From Liolophura sinensis (taxonomy: Eukaryota > Mollusca > Polyplacophora > Chitonida > Chitonidae): 64,000 nucleotides of DNA. The stretch spans positions 67,997,249 through 68,061,248 of the forward strand of contig NC_088295.1 of the NCBI RefSeq assembly GCF_032854445.1. The letters run 5' to 3'. Below the pieces are notes generated by a model. It was not told where the DNA came from. It saw only the letters and a program-made list of their open reading frames with translations, and searched no databases. The translations under genes were made by a program, and so were the position numbers. Position 1 is the stretch's first letter, and each line of letters begins with the position of its first letter. Positions 34,769 to 48,644 of this stretch are shown here, piece after piece.

Positions 34769-37700
34769 GCAGAACAGGTTAACATCGTTATGTCTGCCAT
34801 CAGACCCAGATTTTACTTTCAAGAACCAGCATGTAGGCTAAGGGAACAGGACAGAAGGTGTGTGGCATCAGTTTTCTGTGGGGTTTCTTTTGTTGTTTTT
34901 TGTTTTGTTTTTGAAAAAAAAATGACATCTTTATGCAAGTACATGTAATTATGTTTAATTATATTTTTACTGGTGCAAGTTGCTTATACTGTACATGTAT
35001 GGTTTGCTTGTTGAAATGTGTCTACATGTACAGCCTGTTCGTTTGCATCTAGTTTGCCACTCGTCACATTACTGTTGACTTATCGCTTTGTTGTGTACAT
35101 TCCCGTGTACATTAGATCCTGAAGTGGTTATGTTGTTGTAGTACAGTTTTGCACCATTGACCATTTGTGGTCACCTTCCAGCCTAATACGTCTGTCAGTG
35201 TTTGACCTCTCTTACTGGGCACTGTCATCTGCTTAATCACAACACATAAATCCCTCTTGCATACACTTAAAAAAACAGGGTTGGCTGAACAGAAGTACTT
35301 TGCTGGTCTGAAACTGTCTATATGTACATATACAAGCCAGTTAGCATGCTGTGCTCAACTAAACAGGAAGTAAAACGAGCCAGAGTATAAGGAGTTGTTG
35401 TTAACAGCGACTGCCGCCACACACTACTGCCCAGCCTTTATTCTAGAAGGAGGGGAAAAGGCTCTTCACTCTTGCATGCACAATAGCATTATTACTTGTC
35501 TCAGAATGTGTCTGCAGAACACAAAAAGTGGTATCCTGGTGCCCATGCATTTTGCTGGGCGTAAGCAGAAACTCTTTGTTCCTGTTACTATGTTTGATTT
35601 CTAATGCTGCTACACAGTAGGCCATGAATAATCTTCTGGATTGTGTGCAAATACAGAAATGAAAATTATTGGTTATTGCAGCCTTGAACCTGACTAAACT
35701 GAAGTATGTCATCTTTTGTTGCATTACCGTTTTGTGCTGATTTCTCTTCTGTCTTTTATGGCGCATAACCAATATCTGTATGTACATGTATGTGCAAGCA
35801 CACGTACATGTTAAGAGGATGAAAACCTGGACCTTGTCTCACAAAACTTTTCGTAACTGCTTTGGCAACACATGTTAAATTCATAACCTGCCATGGTAGT
35901 TACTTTTTTAACGAGCCAACAATTAGTCCATAAATGCTTTGTGTAATAGTTCCCTGACGTGCTAATATTTGACACATCATCGTAAATGACATAACCATTA
36001 GATGTGAAGTGCTGCAAATGATTCAGACGATTGAGATAAGTCACTTGTGTTATGTCGCTTTATCTTTCGTATCTTTGGGAGTATAAATTATTCAACATAA
36101 TTGTCTGTGTAATTTCTAGTGGCATGAGTGCAAATGGGTTGGCAGATCTTTATAGTATGGCAAAACGGGAGGACAAATATGAAAACGAGGCAACAGTATG
36201 TTTTGAACTATATTGTTACTTGCATGTAATGAAAGTTGGTAGAGTTGTAAGAAACTTAAATGCTCAGTTCTAGACTCTATTCAGTAGATTTGCGTGTACA
36301 TAAAGTTAAACAGCTGTGTTAATGTGCACAGGGTTGCCATAATCTGAGAAAATGCCTAAATAGTCTTGAATTGTCAGGAAAAGTCATGAATTTTGTTTCT
36401 GATACTCATCATGTATATTTGTGTGTTCTATTCAAAAATAGTACATGATACCCCACCTTTTTCCTAGCAATATGAAGAATCATCTGCACTATACCTCATT
36501 TCATTTCTGTGTCAGAATTTTTTGATTTACAGAATGCATTTGAGGGACATATCCAGCTAATGCCAGTAATGCAGACTTTTTGCATGTGTATTTTAGGCTG
36601 GCAGATTCTCTAGCTAATGCTTGTGTAACACACAATATATTGTGTGATTTGCAAAATACCCAGTTTATGCTCGTAACACAGGCGTAGTTTTTTGTACAAG
36701 AGGAAGTCCCCTCATCTTATGTACGTAGAATCCCCATGTAAATGCTTAAATGCAAATGTAGGCTTCTGCAGAAAAGGGAAGTTCTCTTTTACCTTTGGAA
36801 AATCACTAGCTTATGCTTGTAACTGAGACAGAGTCCTTTGTTGTTTGTGGTACAGAGAAAGATGCAGTTCGTCTGGTTTTGGTGGTTTTAATTATTTCTT
36901 GGTAATCTTATTGTTATTGCATATAAAAGGAAGTTGTATGTTTTCTGATACACTCTGTTATTATAACTAATAATATTATTTATTGGGAAAATAAATATAA
37001 CGTCCAACAAATATTGGTAAAGGTATAAATTTTTTGTAGGATTTGAAGAAAAATCAATCTGCACCTATTCAGTATTCTAGACTCCTTAAACATTAGCCTT
37101 AGGATAGTGAAATCAAATTTTCAACGAGACACATACATGTAAAGTACATGTACTCTTTGTGCTCGGGAAGAAAATTTTACATTATTGAAAAGGAGACTAA
37201 ATGCACAATGTATGTAATGGAAATGTGAGTGGATTGAGTGGCTAAAGTGAAAGCTGTGGCATTTGTGCTATAGAAATAATAACTTTAACACTCAAAGCTG
37301 GTTATCATAAGTCACGGTCTGATTGGGTCTGGAAAAGATATTGTTGTTTTGAAATATCTGGCATCCCTGTGTGTAAATACCTGTAGGTGGTGATAAATGT
37401 GAAAGCGACTTGTGTTTTGTTCACTCACATTAAAGCGTTCATCACATTCAGACTTTTTTCTGTCAAGTTCTAAATAGGGCTGTGAAGGAATCTGGCTTTG
37501 GCTTCCAGAGCATCAAGACAGTATGTATAACTTTGTTCAGGGCTCCTCATGAAATTTGCTTTAATTACATACTGGCAAGTGATTGTCTAGACAAGTATTA
37601 CAGATGTACCACACCCATAATGTATGCTAGATGATTGCTTCAGCTTCTGATGGAAACCGCACTGTTCCTGGTGTGTGTTAACGTGTGTTTAGTGGTATCG

Positions 37701-38099
37701 CTGTAGGTTAACAGTGGGAGGTTGTCTGGCAGATTGTCATCTCACATGTACATGTACTGCAACTATAATTTGCTTGTCTGTCCACAAAATTAGGGTAATA
37801 CACATAAATGATGAGCTGGATCACACCTTTATAAATTCTGTCAACCATTTTGTGGGCATATTAACCTTGCTTTTTTGTTCAAATTATTGTGCTCATATTG
37901 CGGCAGTTAGAGCCAGGGGAAATAGCATTTTGACCAGTTGTTACATCCTTGAAAAGGTGAACAATCAGGGATTTTGTCAGACATGAGATTCACTTTGAGG
38001 TTACATTTGTATTCAGAACTACAGTTGAGAAAACAAGTTTGCTTTTTTGTTTTCATGTTTTTGGTTTTCACATTTGATTGTCAGTTGTCTGTGGGATTT

Positions 38100-38720
38100 T
38101 TATAAGCCATCCGTATTCCTGTGCACGCTATATCTTGAATTGTTTACCATGGAGAGTTTTAATTTTTGGTGGATACATAGATACACAGATAACGATGTGT
38201 CTTGTCTCACATTTGTTCATTTCCGTGGTTGTCATGGTGACGACAAAGCCATTTTCCTTATATATACAATATAAATAGATATGATTTCGTGTCTGGACTA
38301 TAGCTCCAACTGTTTTTTTTCGTAGAGTTTTAATTTGTGGTTGACATTTTCATACACAGTTGACAGTGTGTTGTGACTGACATATATTCATTTCCGCAGT
38401 TGTGATGATTTCCAGATTGCCAGTTTCTCTATATGTACTATAACAGATAGATATGATTTCGTGTCCAGGCTATAATTCCAAGAGTTCACCATGGAGAGTT
38501 TTAATTTTTGGTAGATACTTAGATATGCAGATGACGTTGCAACCCACAATTGTCCATTTTCACTCTTGTCCTGGTAACCACATAGCCATTTTCCTTATAT
38601 TTACTATATAAATAGATATGATTTTGTGTTCGGGCTATAAATTCAACTGTTTTCCGCATAGAGTTTTCATTTTTGGTGGATACATTTTGTCCATTTGCGT
38701 GGTTATCATTGATACCACAT
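38100..38720 (+). repeat. Degenerate ~170-bp tandem repeat, about four units
   Basis: atagatatgatttcgtgtct recurs at 38275, 38447 and 38612 (spacings 172 and 165), with accompanying gagttttaatttttggtgga, catttccgtggttgtcat and ccattttccttatat in the same order; a first unit without the anchor starts near 38100. Units are clearly diverged, so the array is old. Confidence 0.8.
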
Positions 38721-39800
38721 ACCTATCATCAACATCCATGAAGATGCCCCTCATCAGTTTTACTCACCACAGTGCTGCTAGTATTCTGTTATACATTTCA
38801 AACAAATGCTTTTTGTTGGGGCTTATGTCATGTTCATCTGAACTCTTGTTCATTTTTGACGTGAAAGTTTACAAGTGCTTAGGTGGAACATCCTGTAGTT
38901 TACGGAGTGTCCTGCCTTGTGTCTTTGGCATGACTCATTTATAAATGTGTTTTTAATAAGATAGCATAATAGGATAGCAGTTATTGTGATATGAATGTAA
39001 TTGCATTTAAGGCCATACTGTAGCTTGATGGAAAGAAACAAGCAAGCCAGCTACCCAGCAATACATCATTTTTCATGGAACAGTCTTCACCTGTTGACTT
39101 CTCCCTTACCATATAGCGTCCAATCCTCCATAGATGAGCAGTGGCATGTAATGAGTACTACCATGACTTTGTTTAGTCAGCCAGGAAAAAAAAAAATTGT
39201 TCTCTTCTTATGGGCTATTTGGAAGGCAGATAGTGTATCATTATTATAGTTTAGCCTGTGAAGTGGAATATCTGTGGTTTGCCTTGTAAGGTAATAGTTG
39301 GTTTAGGGGAAATTGCTTGGCACAGCTGTACTTTCATATTTGTAGACCTTCTGGTTGTCCTGCATCATTTCCCACAGCTGTTCATGATATTGCTTAGGCA
39401 CATATTGGTTTCCATTTTCTTTTGAGCAGAAGTAGTGTTCCTTCCAGGCGCTGTCTGTGGTACAGTTCATTCAAGGCTTAAATGCATAGTTGATTAGTAC
39501 TATACATGTACATGTATTTGTGGTTATTGGACTATAGTTTATATGATGGGATTTCTTGTGTATATTTGCTTTCATGGTTTTCTTACATCTGTGCATTCTG
39601 TTAGAAGTTTAGAACTTTGAGTTAAATTTATATGTATTTTAAATATTTGCAGTCCTGAGGCAGTGTCCATCAGCATTTTTCGGAAGTATGCCACTGAGTT
39701 ATTAACTGGTAAAGTTCTGTTATGTTTGAAAAATGAAGCGTGCCTGGCGGGCTAATTTAAGTTTTCTCTTAGCCTATTAATTTCCCTGAAAGAGATACAG

Positions 39801-39960
39801 GTGTCTGAGGTGGTTAGCATGCCAGCCCAGCGCAATGACCCAGGGGCATCTCAACAATGGGGCTGAAAGTTCACGCTGTCTGCCTTTCCCGCCGTCCATG
39901 GGGAGGCCTGCAGCAACCTGTGGATTTTTAGGGGTTTCCCCCAGGATCTGCTCGGTTTAG
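39801..39960 (+). mobile_element. SINE copy lacking its 3' end
   Basis: gaggtggttagcatgccagc, cagcgcaatgacccaggggc and gcagcaacctgtggattttt are recognisable; sequence stops matching after ctgctcggtttag. Confidence 0.75.
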
Positions 39961-41604
39961 TCGCTGTTATTAATTGTTATATGCAGTTTCAGCATGTGTA
40001 TATTTGTGTTCAAATTGTATGTGCTGTCTACCGCTCAATCACAAGGCTATATGCAATACACTTGACCTTGAGTTACACATGTACTTTTACCTCTGAATAG
40101 AGTTTAATGTAGCTGTGATTCAGGATGGTTCTCCCAGCAAACCACTGTTATCATGGAAATGTCACACTGGTATTCCAACATGGCACCTTCACAATGGCCC
40201 AGTGGGCCATCCCCACAACGCTGAGATGTGTGAACTCATGAATTTTAATGTCGAGTACAACAGACCATTGGTTTGTTCATAGAAACTTCGCACTGTATAT
40301 CCATTGGTGTCTCTGGTAGAGACTGTAAGTGTTGGTTAAATGGCTGTAGTATGCCCAAAGCAAACACACCAAATCCTCTTTTCAGACTAAGGCTGGTGCC
40401 AATCTGACAAAAGTGACCGATAAATAAGTATTCTTAAGCCAGAACTTATTGTTTTCTGCATTGTAGGCTGCCTTGGAAGAACATAATCCCACTGCAGGCT
40501 GTGGTTAGACTTAACTACTACCCACTTGACTCCCCCACAGCTCTCTGCATTTGTCAGACTTGATTGCATGCTGCCAGAATTAATGTGAAATATGGGAAAA
40601 ATTGACGCTGATGGGGAATCAGTCTGCTAATCCCCATAGAAATGTCTATATGAATGTATTTTTGGCAAGGCTTAATTGACCATATAAAATAAATCAAACC
40701 TCAGGAAAATAGAAATGAATGTATGAATCAATACTGGCATTGCTTTTTTCAAACTCTGTGTGTGTGTGTCATTTTTCATTTTCATTATAAAATGTATTAA
40801 CCCATTTAAACTTATTTTTGGTGACCTTTGGTATTTCGGTAAGAACATTCGTGAAGTGATTAGGAATATTACTGAAAGATTCAGATGACTCATTCAGTGG
40901 TAGCTTAGTGTTACAGTGTCCCCTTAAAACAGCTTGTACCAAAAATCAAATGTTCACAAAGCAGATGGAATCAAACGAAATGTAAGATTTCCTCCATGTG
41001 TTTCCAACCTAAAATGGTTTTCTGCTTCAAGAAACCAGTTGTATAGAAATTTTATCTGCCTCTGTCGCCACCTGTGACACACTTTGTTTTGGTAATCACT
41101 CCCCTACCTCAGGAACTCTTTGTTATAATATTTTTTATGCTGTATGTGGCATACACCTGGAGGATTTATTTCTTGAAGATAATACTGACATCAGAGGTCA
41201 AGGTCACTCATGAACTCAGTCCTGTCAGGTAAACCACTGTACCAAATTGAATGGAAAATTCTGTAAATATTGTGTAACGTCAGGCAGAAGAGGTGTTGGT
41301 GAAAAAGTTGTATTTCATTGCAACCATTCCAATGAAATAATCAAGTGAGAATTCAGGAAAGCAGTCAAGATTATTGGGATTCTTAGAATTACCACATGTT
41401 GTATTTAAAAGAATTGTTTTCACCAAATGCTTGTGGTGTTGAGTATCTCTTACATAGATGAATTGCTTCATTACAAAGGGAAACAACTTTGATATGGATT
41501 CAGATGTCTGCGTTTATTGACTTGCTGATGTACTGGCTAAGTTGGATAATCCGGGTAATCAGCTGAAGTTGTGCACGTTTTTATGGCTTTGTTTGTGTTT
41601 TCAG

Positions 41605-41686
41605 GTGTTCCTTGTCAGAAAGATAACAGACGATGATGCTGGCACACTGTATGCAATGAAAGTACTGAAGAAAGCCACATTAAAAG
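41605..41686 (+). CDS. RPS6KA: RSK exon 4, residues 73-99, catalytic lysine
   Basis: 82 nt, acceptor gtgttttcag, donor gtatga, ending in phase 1. Encodes VFLVRKIT, then LYAMKVLKKATLK. K91 in YAMK is the VAIK-type lysine that positions ATP phosphates. KVLKKATLK is nearly invariant among RSKs. Codon 100 (Val) is split between this exon (G) and the next (TG). Confidence 0.97.
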
Positions 41687-42869
41687 GTATGAAGAAACAA
41701 AGAAGAACTGAATGCAAAGAATTGTTTATGCATTCGGCAACACATCATTGTCATGAGATATGTAACTGGCCAGAACCACATCATGTAGATGTATACATGA
41801 ACATTTGCATGCATTTATAATGGTCCTGTTATGAGCAACATAAGTGCTGTTTGCCCATACTAATGATGTGATAATCTCCCTATTTAGAAGCTGTAGTTTG
41901 CCATCTCTCCTCCTGCATTTAGAACCACTGTGATATGCCAGTTCTAATACTGAGTATGCTTAGTATCCATTTATCTTAAGACCAGTGGCTGATTTGTTAT
42001 AGCCATTCCTGATTTCAGTCTCTTCTGGTCTGCCATACAATTCTTCTCTCAAGCCACTGTAATTGCAGCCCTTACCTATCCAGTGCATAAGGCCTCATCC
42101 TGTGAGGACTTGGCCATTACCTGTAATGTGTATGGACATGCAATCTGAGCTGGATAGGCTGTTATCTTCCTGTTTAACAGCTGTTCTGTTATGCATGAGC
42201 TGGAATATGGTAGAAATTCTGATTGCTGCACGTCCCTGGCTGACATTCGTCGTAAATATTTGCTCATTCATAGATGTATATATAGGTCTTGTTGAGCGCG
42301 TTTTTCATTCTCTCTAGCCAGCCAGCACATACATCAGATGTGTCTCTTCTGTAGAGATACATGTACACGTCAATGGTAGTTATGGTTAACATAGCATTTC
42401 ACAATTGAAATGGCTCAAAACAGGCCACATTCAGAATACAATTTCTTAAAAAAAAACTATGTCCATCTAGTCCAGTACTGTTAAATTGAGTCAAAATTCT
42501 CCAGCTGAAGACAGTATGACATTAACTATAGTCAGTGACCTTTGACTCTACAGCAGCCTCTTGTACTGGCTCCCTAATGACCATGCCTCTGAACCTCACA
42601 CAGGATCCAGCTCATCCGTTTTCTCACATCTCTTGTTTTTACAATTCTCAAGTGTTACTTGAATCTTGGCTGATACATGTACCTAGAGAAGTGTAGTTAT
42701 TTAACATTGAGTTTTTGCCCCCATTTTATCCGCCTTCTGACATGACTAGCATAGTACATGTGCCTTTGTATCACAGAAACATGGTAGATTACAGCACCAA
42801 ACCCAAGTCAAATGAATAAACTGGCTTTTGTACGTCTTAAATGTGGATAGCATTCAGCCTCAAGCGGTT

Positions 42870-43056
42870 CTAGCATCTAGGATGTCAAGTCCAGCTCTTG
42901 CTAGGTTACTCTACAGGCATGTGATCTGCAGGCAGCTTGCCAGCGGTTATGGGTTTCCCTTGAGCTTGTCATGGTTTCCTCACGCTATAATGCTGGCCGG
43001 CATTATGTATGCGTAATACTCTTGAATATGATGTAAAACTCCATCAAATAAATAAA
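42870..43056 (+). mobile_element. Diverged SINE, head missing
   Basis: tcaagtccagctcttgctag, ccagcggttatgggtttccc, then ataatgctggccggcattat and tccatcaaataaataaa. Confidence 0.8.
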
Positions 43057-43999
43057 CTAATACATCTAGGTAGTCAGATATGGATTTGTTTGGTCTCCCT
43101 GCATAGTTTATACTTTTGTATATACATGTATGTGGAGAAGTTTTACAAGTTTTTAATTTTCACTCCATGGGTGGTAATAGGACTAATGTGGATCTTTCCT
43201 CCAGGGTGATAATGAATATCAACTCTGAACCATTCTCTCATTCCCATTCTCTCATCTTGTTTCTTGTCTAAATCCCCATTTGTGAAAAGCTTGTCTCTTC
43301 TTCGCTGTCTCTGCATATAGCAGATTGAAAAAGCAGTGTCAAATAAAGAGCCTGTTCTTGAGTTACATTATCATGACAACAGAGGAACTTCCTTTTGTAA
43401 CATGACGTTGTCAGTTTATGGAACTACGGGCTGTAATGAGTTTGGCTTGACATGGGCTGGTATATACGCACAAGTACATACATGTAGATGGCAGTTATGA
43501 AAAGCCATGGTTAAGATGGAAATGGTGTGCGAGGACATTGAAATACATGCATCTCCAAGTGTCTGCCTTTCCGTCCGTATGTCACTTGAACAAGATATCT
43601 TGAACGGTTTTGAACAATCAAGTTCATTCTGACATGTATGTGTACGCAGTGGCCAGAGGTCTGTCTTTACTCAATCTAAATGTACAGACATGTATTCCAG
43701 TATGGTTGCTGTCTGTCATCTTTGACCTCCTGACCATCACATCTTCTCTTCAAGGGGTTAGCATACACTGAAGACAACAATTTACCTCACAAACACAACA
43801 GCAGGGAAGGGAGAGGAGCGGCTTCATTTAGCTATTACACCAGCTGGGAATGTATTAAATTGCAAATATAAAGAATTTCTTTTCACATCAAGAAGTGGGT
43901 CATAACTGATCGGTTGTCCCAACTGTTGAGCTAATAACAGGTTTAAGCAAAGTGTTGAAGTAAATAAACTATAATTGTATTTCACATAAGGTTAGCAGT

Positions 44000-44220
44000 T
44001 TTCAAGGTACACATTTTGCTTGATTCTAATTGATTCATCCAATTGATTAATTGGGGCACTTCAAAGCTTTTCATGAAGTTTGAATAATTTCTTACCAGAA
44101 GAACTATAGTCTTGGCATCAAAAATGTCATTTTATATTGTTTGTGCTTGAGAGAGTGCATTTTTACGTATCAAACTTTATTTGAAATACAATATATCAAA
44201 TAAAACATTTTTGTATTCAT
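44000..44220. repeat. Dispersed repeat shared by introns 4 and 13 (copy 1)
   Basis: Agrees in order with 63130-63310: gcagttttcaaggtacacat, catgaagttt, aatttcttaccagaagaact, tggcatcaaaaatg, gagtgcatttttac, atcaaactt. Strongly diverged. Confidence 0.5.
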
Positions 44221-44295
44221 ATGTAGCTTTTTGCAGGTGCTTCCACCATCAAACATAATCCATTTTTTAATCATTCTGATGTGTTCTTTATTCTA

Positions 44296-44447
44296 GTCCT
44301 ATGTGGCAGTCTTCCAGAAACCTGTAGATGGTTGTAGGTTTCCCCAGGGCTCTGCTTGGTTTCCTCCCACCATAATTTACACCGCTGTCGTAAAAGTGAA
44401 ATGTTCCTGAGCATTGTGTAAAACACCAATTAAATAAGTAAATAAAT
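44296..44447 (+). mobile_element. SINE 3' half just upstream of exon 5
   Basis: gatggttgtaggtttcccca, then gtttcctcccaccataattt and caccaattaaataagtaaat. Ends about 80 bp before the exon 5 acceptor. Confidence 0.82.
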
Positions 44448-44529
44448 ATGTGTTCTTAAGTTCCAGCTGTGATTAATTTGTAGAAGTATAACTGCAGTTA
44501 GTAATTTGTGTGTGTGTTTCTCCTTGCAG

Positions 44530-44610
44530 TGCGAGACCGACAAAGAACAAAAATGGAGCGTGATATATTAGCAGACGTCAACCACCCGTTTATAGTAAAA
44601 CTTCACTATG
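44530..44610 (+). CDS. RPS6KA: RSK exon 5, residues 100-127, helix C
   Basis: 81 nt, acceptor ctccttgcag, donor gtaagt, phase 1 in and out. Encodes [14 protein letters not shown], then [12 protein letters not shown]109 in KMERDIL is the helix-C glutamate expected to pair with K91. [10 protein letters not shown] is the standard AGC segment following helix C. Residue 127 (Ala) is split with exon 6. Confidence 0.97.
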
Positions 44611-46597
44611 GTAAGTGATATGTCATTGGCAATAAGCTTAATTGTTGTGGCTCTCTCTGGGGGGCCATATCGACAGTAATCCGAGAAGTTAGGAGTTCAA
44701 ATCTGATTAGAGACAGTTTGTATTGTATTACACCTGTGGGAATGTCCAGTAAATGTGCAGGGTCGTTGGGGACTTCCTGTAGGTACTGCAGACACACATA
44801 GTGAAATGCACACTATTTCTTACACGGCCCAAGGCCTGCCTAGCAGTCCTAGGCTACCTCAGTTTAGACAAACTAGCCCTTGACCTCAATGGTTTGCATG
44901 TTGGATCAAGTTCAGTTTTTGCTGGTTGTGTTGCATTTTTACATGTGCGTTTATTTGACGGTTGTCAAGTTCCTGGCTAAATGCTATGGTTTCAAGCATG
45001 TTTTAGCTCCTCTATCCCCTTCCCACTTCCCCCCTTTGCAACTTCCAACTGGTGGCACAGAAGCTATGGGTTCAGTCTCACCTTTGGACTGGGAAGTTCT
45101 CGATCCTCCTCTTTCGTTGTTCATGCAACCTTGGAGACATTCCTGAACAGTTGATGATACTTTACTTATTAAGCTGTTTGCTCAGTCTTCAACACTTTTT
45201 ATTAATTGATTTTTTAATAACTTTTTTTTGAGAACCTCATTTCGTGGTGCTATAACCTGGATAACTTTTGAAAAGAGATTTGTGTTAAGACTCTGCCCTT
45301 AATTTAACAGGCCATAAAATGATGTCACACCCATGTAGTGGTGCTTTGTCCTCAATTTCCACCTGGAACTGAACCATTACTCTTATGGCATAGGAAGCTG
45401 ATTTCACTATATTTCTTCAGTTTTTCAAATTTTGACAAATATGAAGTTCAGTGTCAAATGAAGTACCGACTAAAGATTTTATCCTAGTGAGATATTTCCT
45501 CCTGCCTTTCAGAGGACCAAGCACTGCTCCTTGTATTTTACTATGAAGTTAAGAATTTTGATCAATGTCTTCATGGCTCATTAGACCTTAACTTCAAAAC
45601 ATAATGTGATCGGTGTGGTGAACATTTGGCTAGTTTCTGTGGGCACCTCCTCATTGTAAGAGAAATATTGTTTACACCGTTACTTGTACACATACGTGTA
45701 TAGGTGTGTAACTTCTATCAAGGTGGACATATGTCTGAGAAGTCTGAACAAGTGGATGATAATTAGGGCGATGATATAAAATAAGGTTTTGGTATAGATT
45801 GTTCTTGTTGGTTGGGGGGGATGCGGGGGTTGATATGGGTCTGGTATGACTGGGGTGGTGGAGAAGTGCCAGAGGGATAACCTTAATGTTAAGGTCTTTC
45901 TCCTTAATGATGTCCATCACAGAGAGTAGATGGATTGGGTCTCACCCCTGGGCTAATGGGAGTGGAGGGGGGGGGGGGCAGTCGTTGCTGAGATGATGCT
46001 ATTAAGTTTTGTCATATTTGTAGACAGAGGTCTCTCTCAATCCCCCACCCCCAACCCCCAACCACACACACACACATGTGAACTTTTGTAAAGGTATTTA
46101 TTGATCAAGAGGTAGAGAAGTATTTGCGTGAGAAGTATGTTTTTACAAGGGCTTCACATTGCCATACACTATTAACAGCTGTACTGTAGCTGGTGAGCTG
46201 GACTAGCCTTGCATAAAAACTGTACTCAGGGGGCTAGCTATCTGTAACCCCTCTACTCTGTTTGTCTTGGAGTCTTGCATAGATTTCCCACAAGTCTTCT
46301 TAACGATTATTTGGTGTTCAGTTACGCCACTGAAAGCCTTTCTATTGCAGAACTCTTCCTCTAATTATTAATAAATGTCGTCCTCGGAATCTGGTTCATT
46401 TATCCCTATTCCCTAGATAGCTCACTAAACATTACAAATCCTGAGATCAGATGAAAAGCTTTTTTGCTGAAATGACTTCCAACATAGTGGCAAAGCAGAG
46501 AAAAGATTAGACAAATGCTTGCAGTCCTTTCAAACTAATGTTTTGATATAGGCCGAAGCAGCTCGTATCTCAAAGACACATAGGACTTCAGCTGAAT

Positions 46598-46655
46598 GTA
46601 TGACGAAGGTATATGACTGAAAAATTGCTAAGTACGACGTTAAACCCCAAGCTTT
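46598..46655 (+). mobile_element. SINE-like family 2, 3' end only
   Basis: tatatgactgaaaaattgct, then aagtacgacgttaaacccca. Matches the ends of the other family-2 copies. Confidence 0.7.
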
Positions 46656-47589
46656 CATTCATTTTTGCTGAATGTGGAAATTTATTATGGCATGCTCTCA
46701 GTTTCTCTACATGTGTCTTGTATACCACATACTGCCTGTCAAGGCAAAGGTTACATATCTTTTATGTTTTGGACTCTTGGAAAGGATTTGGACAGAGCGA
46801 ATATGTTATCATTCCCCTTTGCTATCATGGTGCTTTCATTATACATGTACCTTATCATGAAGTTTGGTATGCTGTGAAAGATATATTGTAAATTGAGGTT
46901 GTTTTATATTTTAAATTCATACATTTTTGTTATGGAAAATTTTAATGATGGTCATTAAAGTCCCAGTCCAGCAAAATTACATGTCATCAAAAAGTAAAAG
47001 CTTGGTAAATTGTTTTTAGTGTGAGTAGATGGAAAAGTTGATTTTCTCTAAATTTAATGGGTTTTTTTTTGTGTTTTGGGAGGATTTGCCCCAAAGCCTG
47101 TTTGCGTTCGGTGATTTCCGTGGCTGAGTACTTTATGACATCACAAGTAGGCATACGAGTTCTTTAGCCATATAGTTAACGGTGGAGACCAGCAATAGAC
47201 ATGCAAAAAAAAAAAAAAAAAAACTACACCAAAAAGCAGATTTTTGAAGTTGAGCATGATGGTTTGTACGGCTGTTCTGCATCACACAAGGATGGTGTGA
47301 GCCCACACACATAGCCCGAAGACAAGGGAAAGGCTTGAATGAAGTCAGTCCCATTCAAGGTTCATTGGGATATGCCAGCACAATAGAAGACCTACTATTG
47401 CGGTCAATTTAATTTAGAGAATGAATAATGTCAATGTCAAAGGTCACTGTATATCCAGTATGGTGGACGGGAGAGTAGACAATGTGCGGGCGAGCAGGTA
47501 GACAAGACTTTCCGAAACTAACGGTGTTACAGTATTATTCATTACTGTTGAATATAACCGCTATAGAAATTGGCATGCTGCAACGATCT

Positions 47590-48468
47590 TCTTCTCAAGA
47601 ACCGCTGAACCTGTTGTTTTGAAATTTGACATGCAGCTAGACCGTTACGAATTACAAAAAGTTTGCAAAAAATGTCAAATTCCGGTCAAAACTTTGGAAG
47701 CTCGCCATTAGTAGACGTTCTAACTTCACAAAAAGTTTATAAAGTTCAATTTTCTCAATGTATTCTGGTATAGTTTGAGCTACTAATTCCGAATCTGCTT
47801 TTATTTTTTGCATATCTCTAACTTTTTGAGATGTAAGCAAAGACGAAAATAAATTACATAATTTCAGTGACCTGTCACTCAAGAACTGTGGGAGCTAGAA
47901 ATGTGCAACTTGCACTTAAGTGTAGCCCAAGACATGTTCTTTTGGGGTGTGCCAACGGATTTGAGCTACGATCAATAGTTATCTCGCTACAAGCGTTTAA
48001 TTGACAAGGCCATTTTTTGTTTGGAAAAAGACGGTAATCCTATTGCTTTATGATGGAGTTAGATGGGAAAGACTGGGTTTGTAGTATTTGACCTGATGTT
48101 TTCCACTCCACTGTGTGTGATATCCCAAAACGGTTGTACGATGGCATACAGCTATGTTGTTCTGTATTTGATGGCTTAGAATGATAACTACAACACCAGT
48201 GACGTGGACCTGTAAAAGTTAGCTTTGCTTTTCGCACACCTTGTGTTCTTTAGTGTATGCCAACCATGCCAGGGTGACTGAGAGATATCGACACGTGCCA
48301 TGGTCCAGGTGTTCGCTTTCTGATAACGACCGAGCTATCAGTAAAGCAGTCAGTCTGTGTACAGCAGGTGGTGAATTGAGACGTGGAAGTATAATCTTGC
48401 TGTTATACGGGCCGTGTTGTATTATTGGGTTGGGAAAACGTCCTCGATCCGATCCGGGATCCCGGCCT
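47590..48468 (+). repeat. Long direct repeat, copy A (~880 bp), unknown element
   Basis: Aligns end to end with 48645-49460: cttctcaagaaccgctgaac; catgcagctagaccgtt; gaagctcgccatt; gaatctgcttttattttttg; ctagaaatgtgcaacttgca; gccaacggatttgagctacg; gtgccatggtccaggtgttc; ends gatcccggcct. Direct orientation, separated by 176 bp. No LTR, reverse transcriptase or transposase motif is seen. CpG-richer than the surrounding intron. Confidence 0.88.
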
Positions 48469-48644
48469 AGGATCTACTGTTTCACCAACTTTGTGAGCAG
48501 GAGATCTCCAACACCGTTCAACATACAAGTCCCAAATTTTGCTCATATCATCTGTCAGATATTCTCTAGGTATAATTTCTCCAATTTTTATCTAGGTCAT
48601 GTGGTTCGGCCGCCATATTGAATTTTGTGTGAAACCTTTAAAAA

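Larger units (their letters stand above)
26616..41604 (+). other. RSK intron 3 (15.0 kb, phase 0)
   Basis: Long AT-rich intron with SINE copies at 28150-28264, 28764-28798 (tail only), 33093-33288, 34531-34768 and 39801-39960, a possible terminal-inverted-repeat element (27545-28112), a (GT)n run near 33738, degenerate short repeats around 36540-36830, and a four-unit ~170-bp tandem repeat (38100-38720). The stretches 28.8-33.0, 34.8-36.5 and 39.96-41.6 kb show no coding or repeat signal I can support. Confidence 0.85.
41687..44529 (+). other. RSK intron 4 (2.8 kb, phase 1)
   Basis: Contains two decayed SINE copies (42870-43056 and 44296-44447) and, at about 44000-44220, a stretch resembling 63130-63310 in intron 13. 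The remainder (41.7-42.8 and 43.1-44.0 kb) holds no feature I can name. Confidence 0.85.

Noticed and set aside
48241-48621. 126-codon frame as a cellular gene
   Set aside because: It lies in a repeat present twice in the intron, has no known domain, and extends past the repeat border into unrelated sequence; kept only as a property of the repeat.
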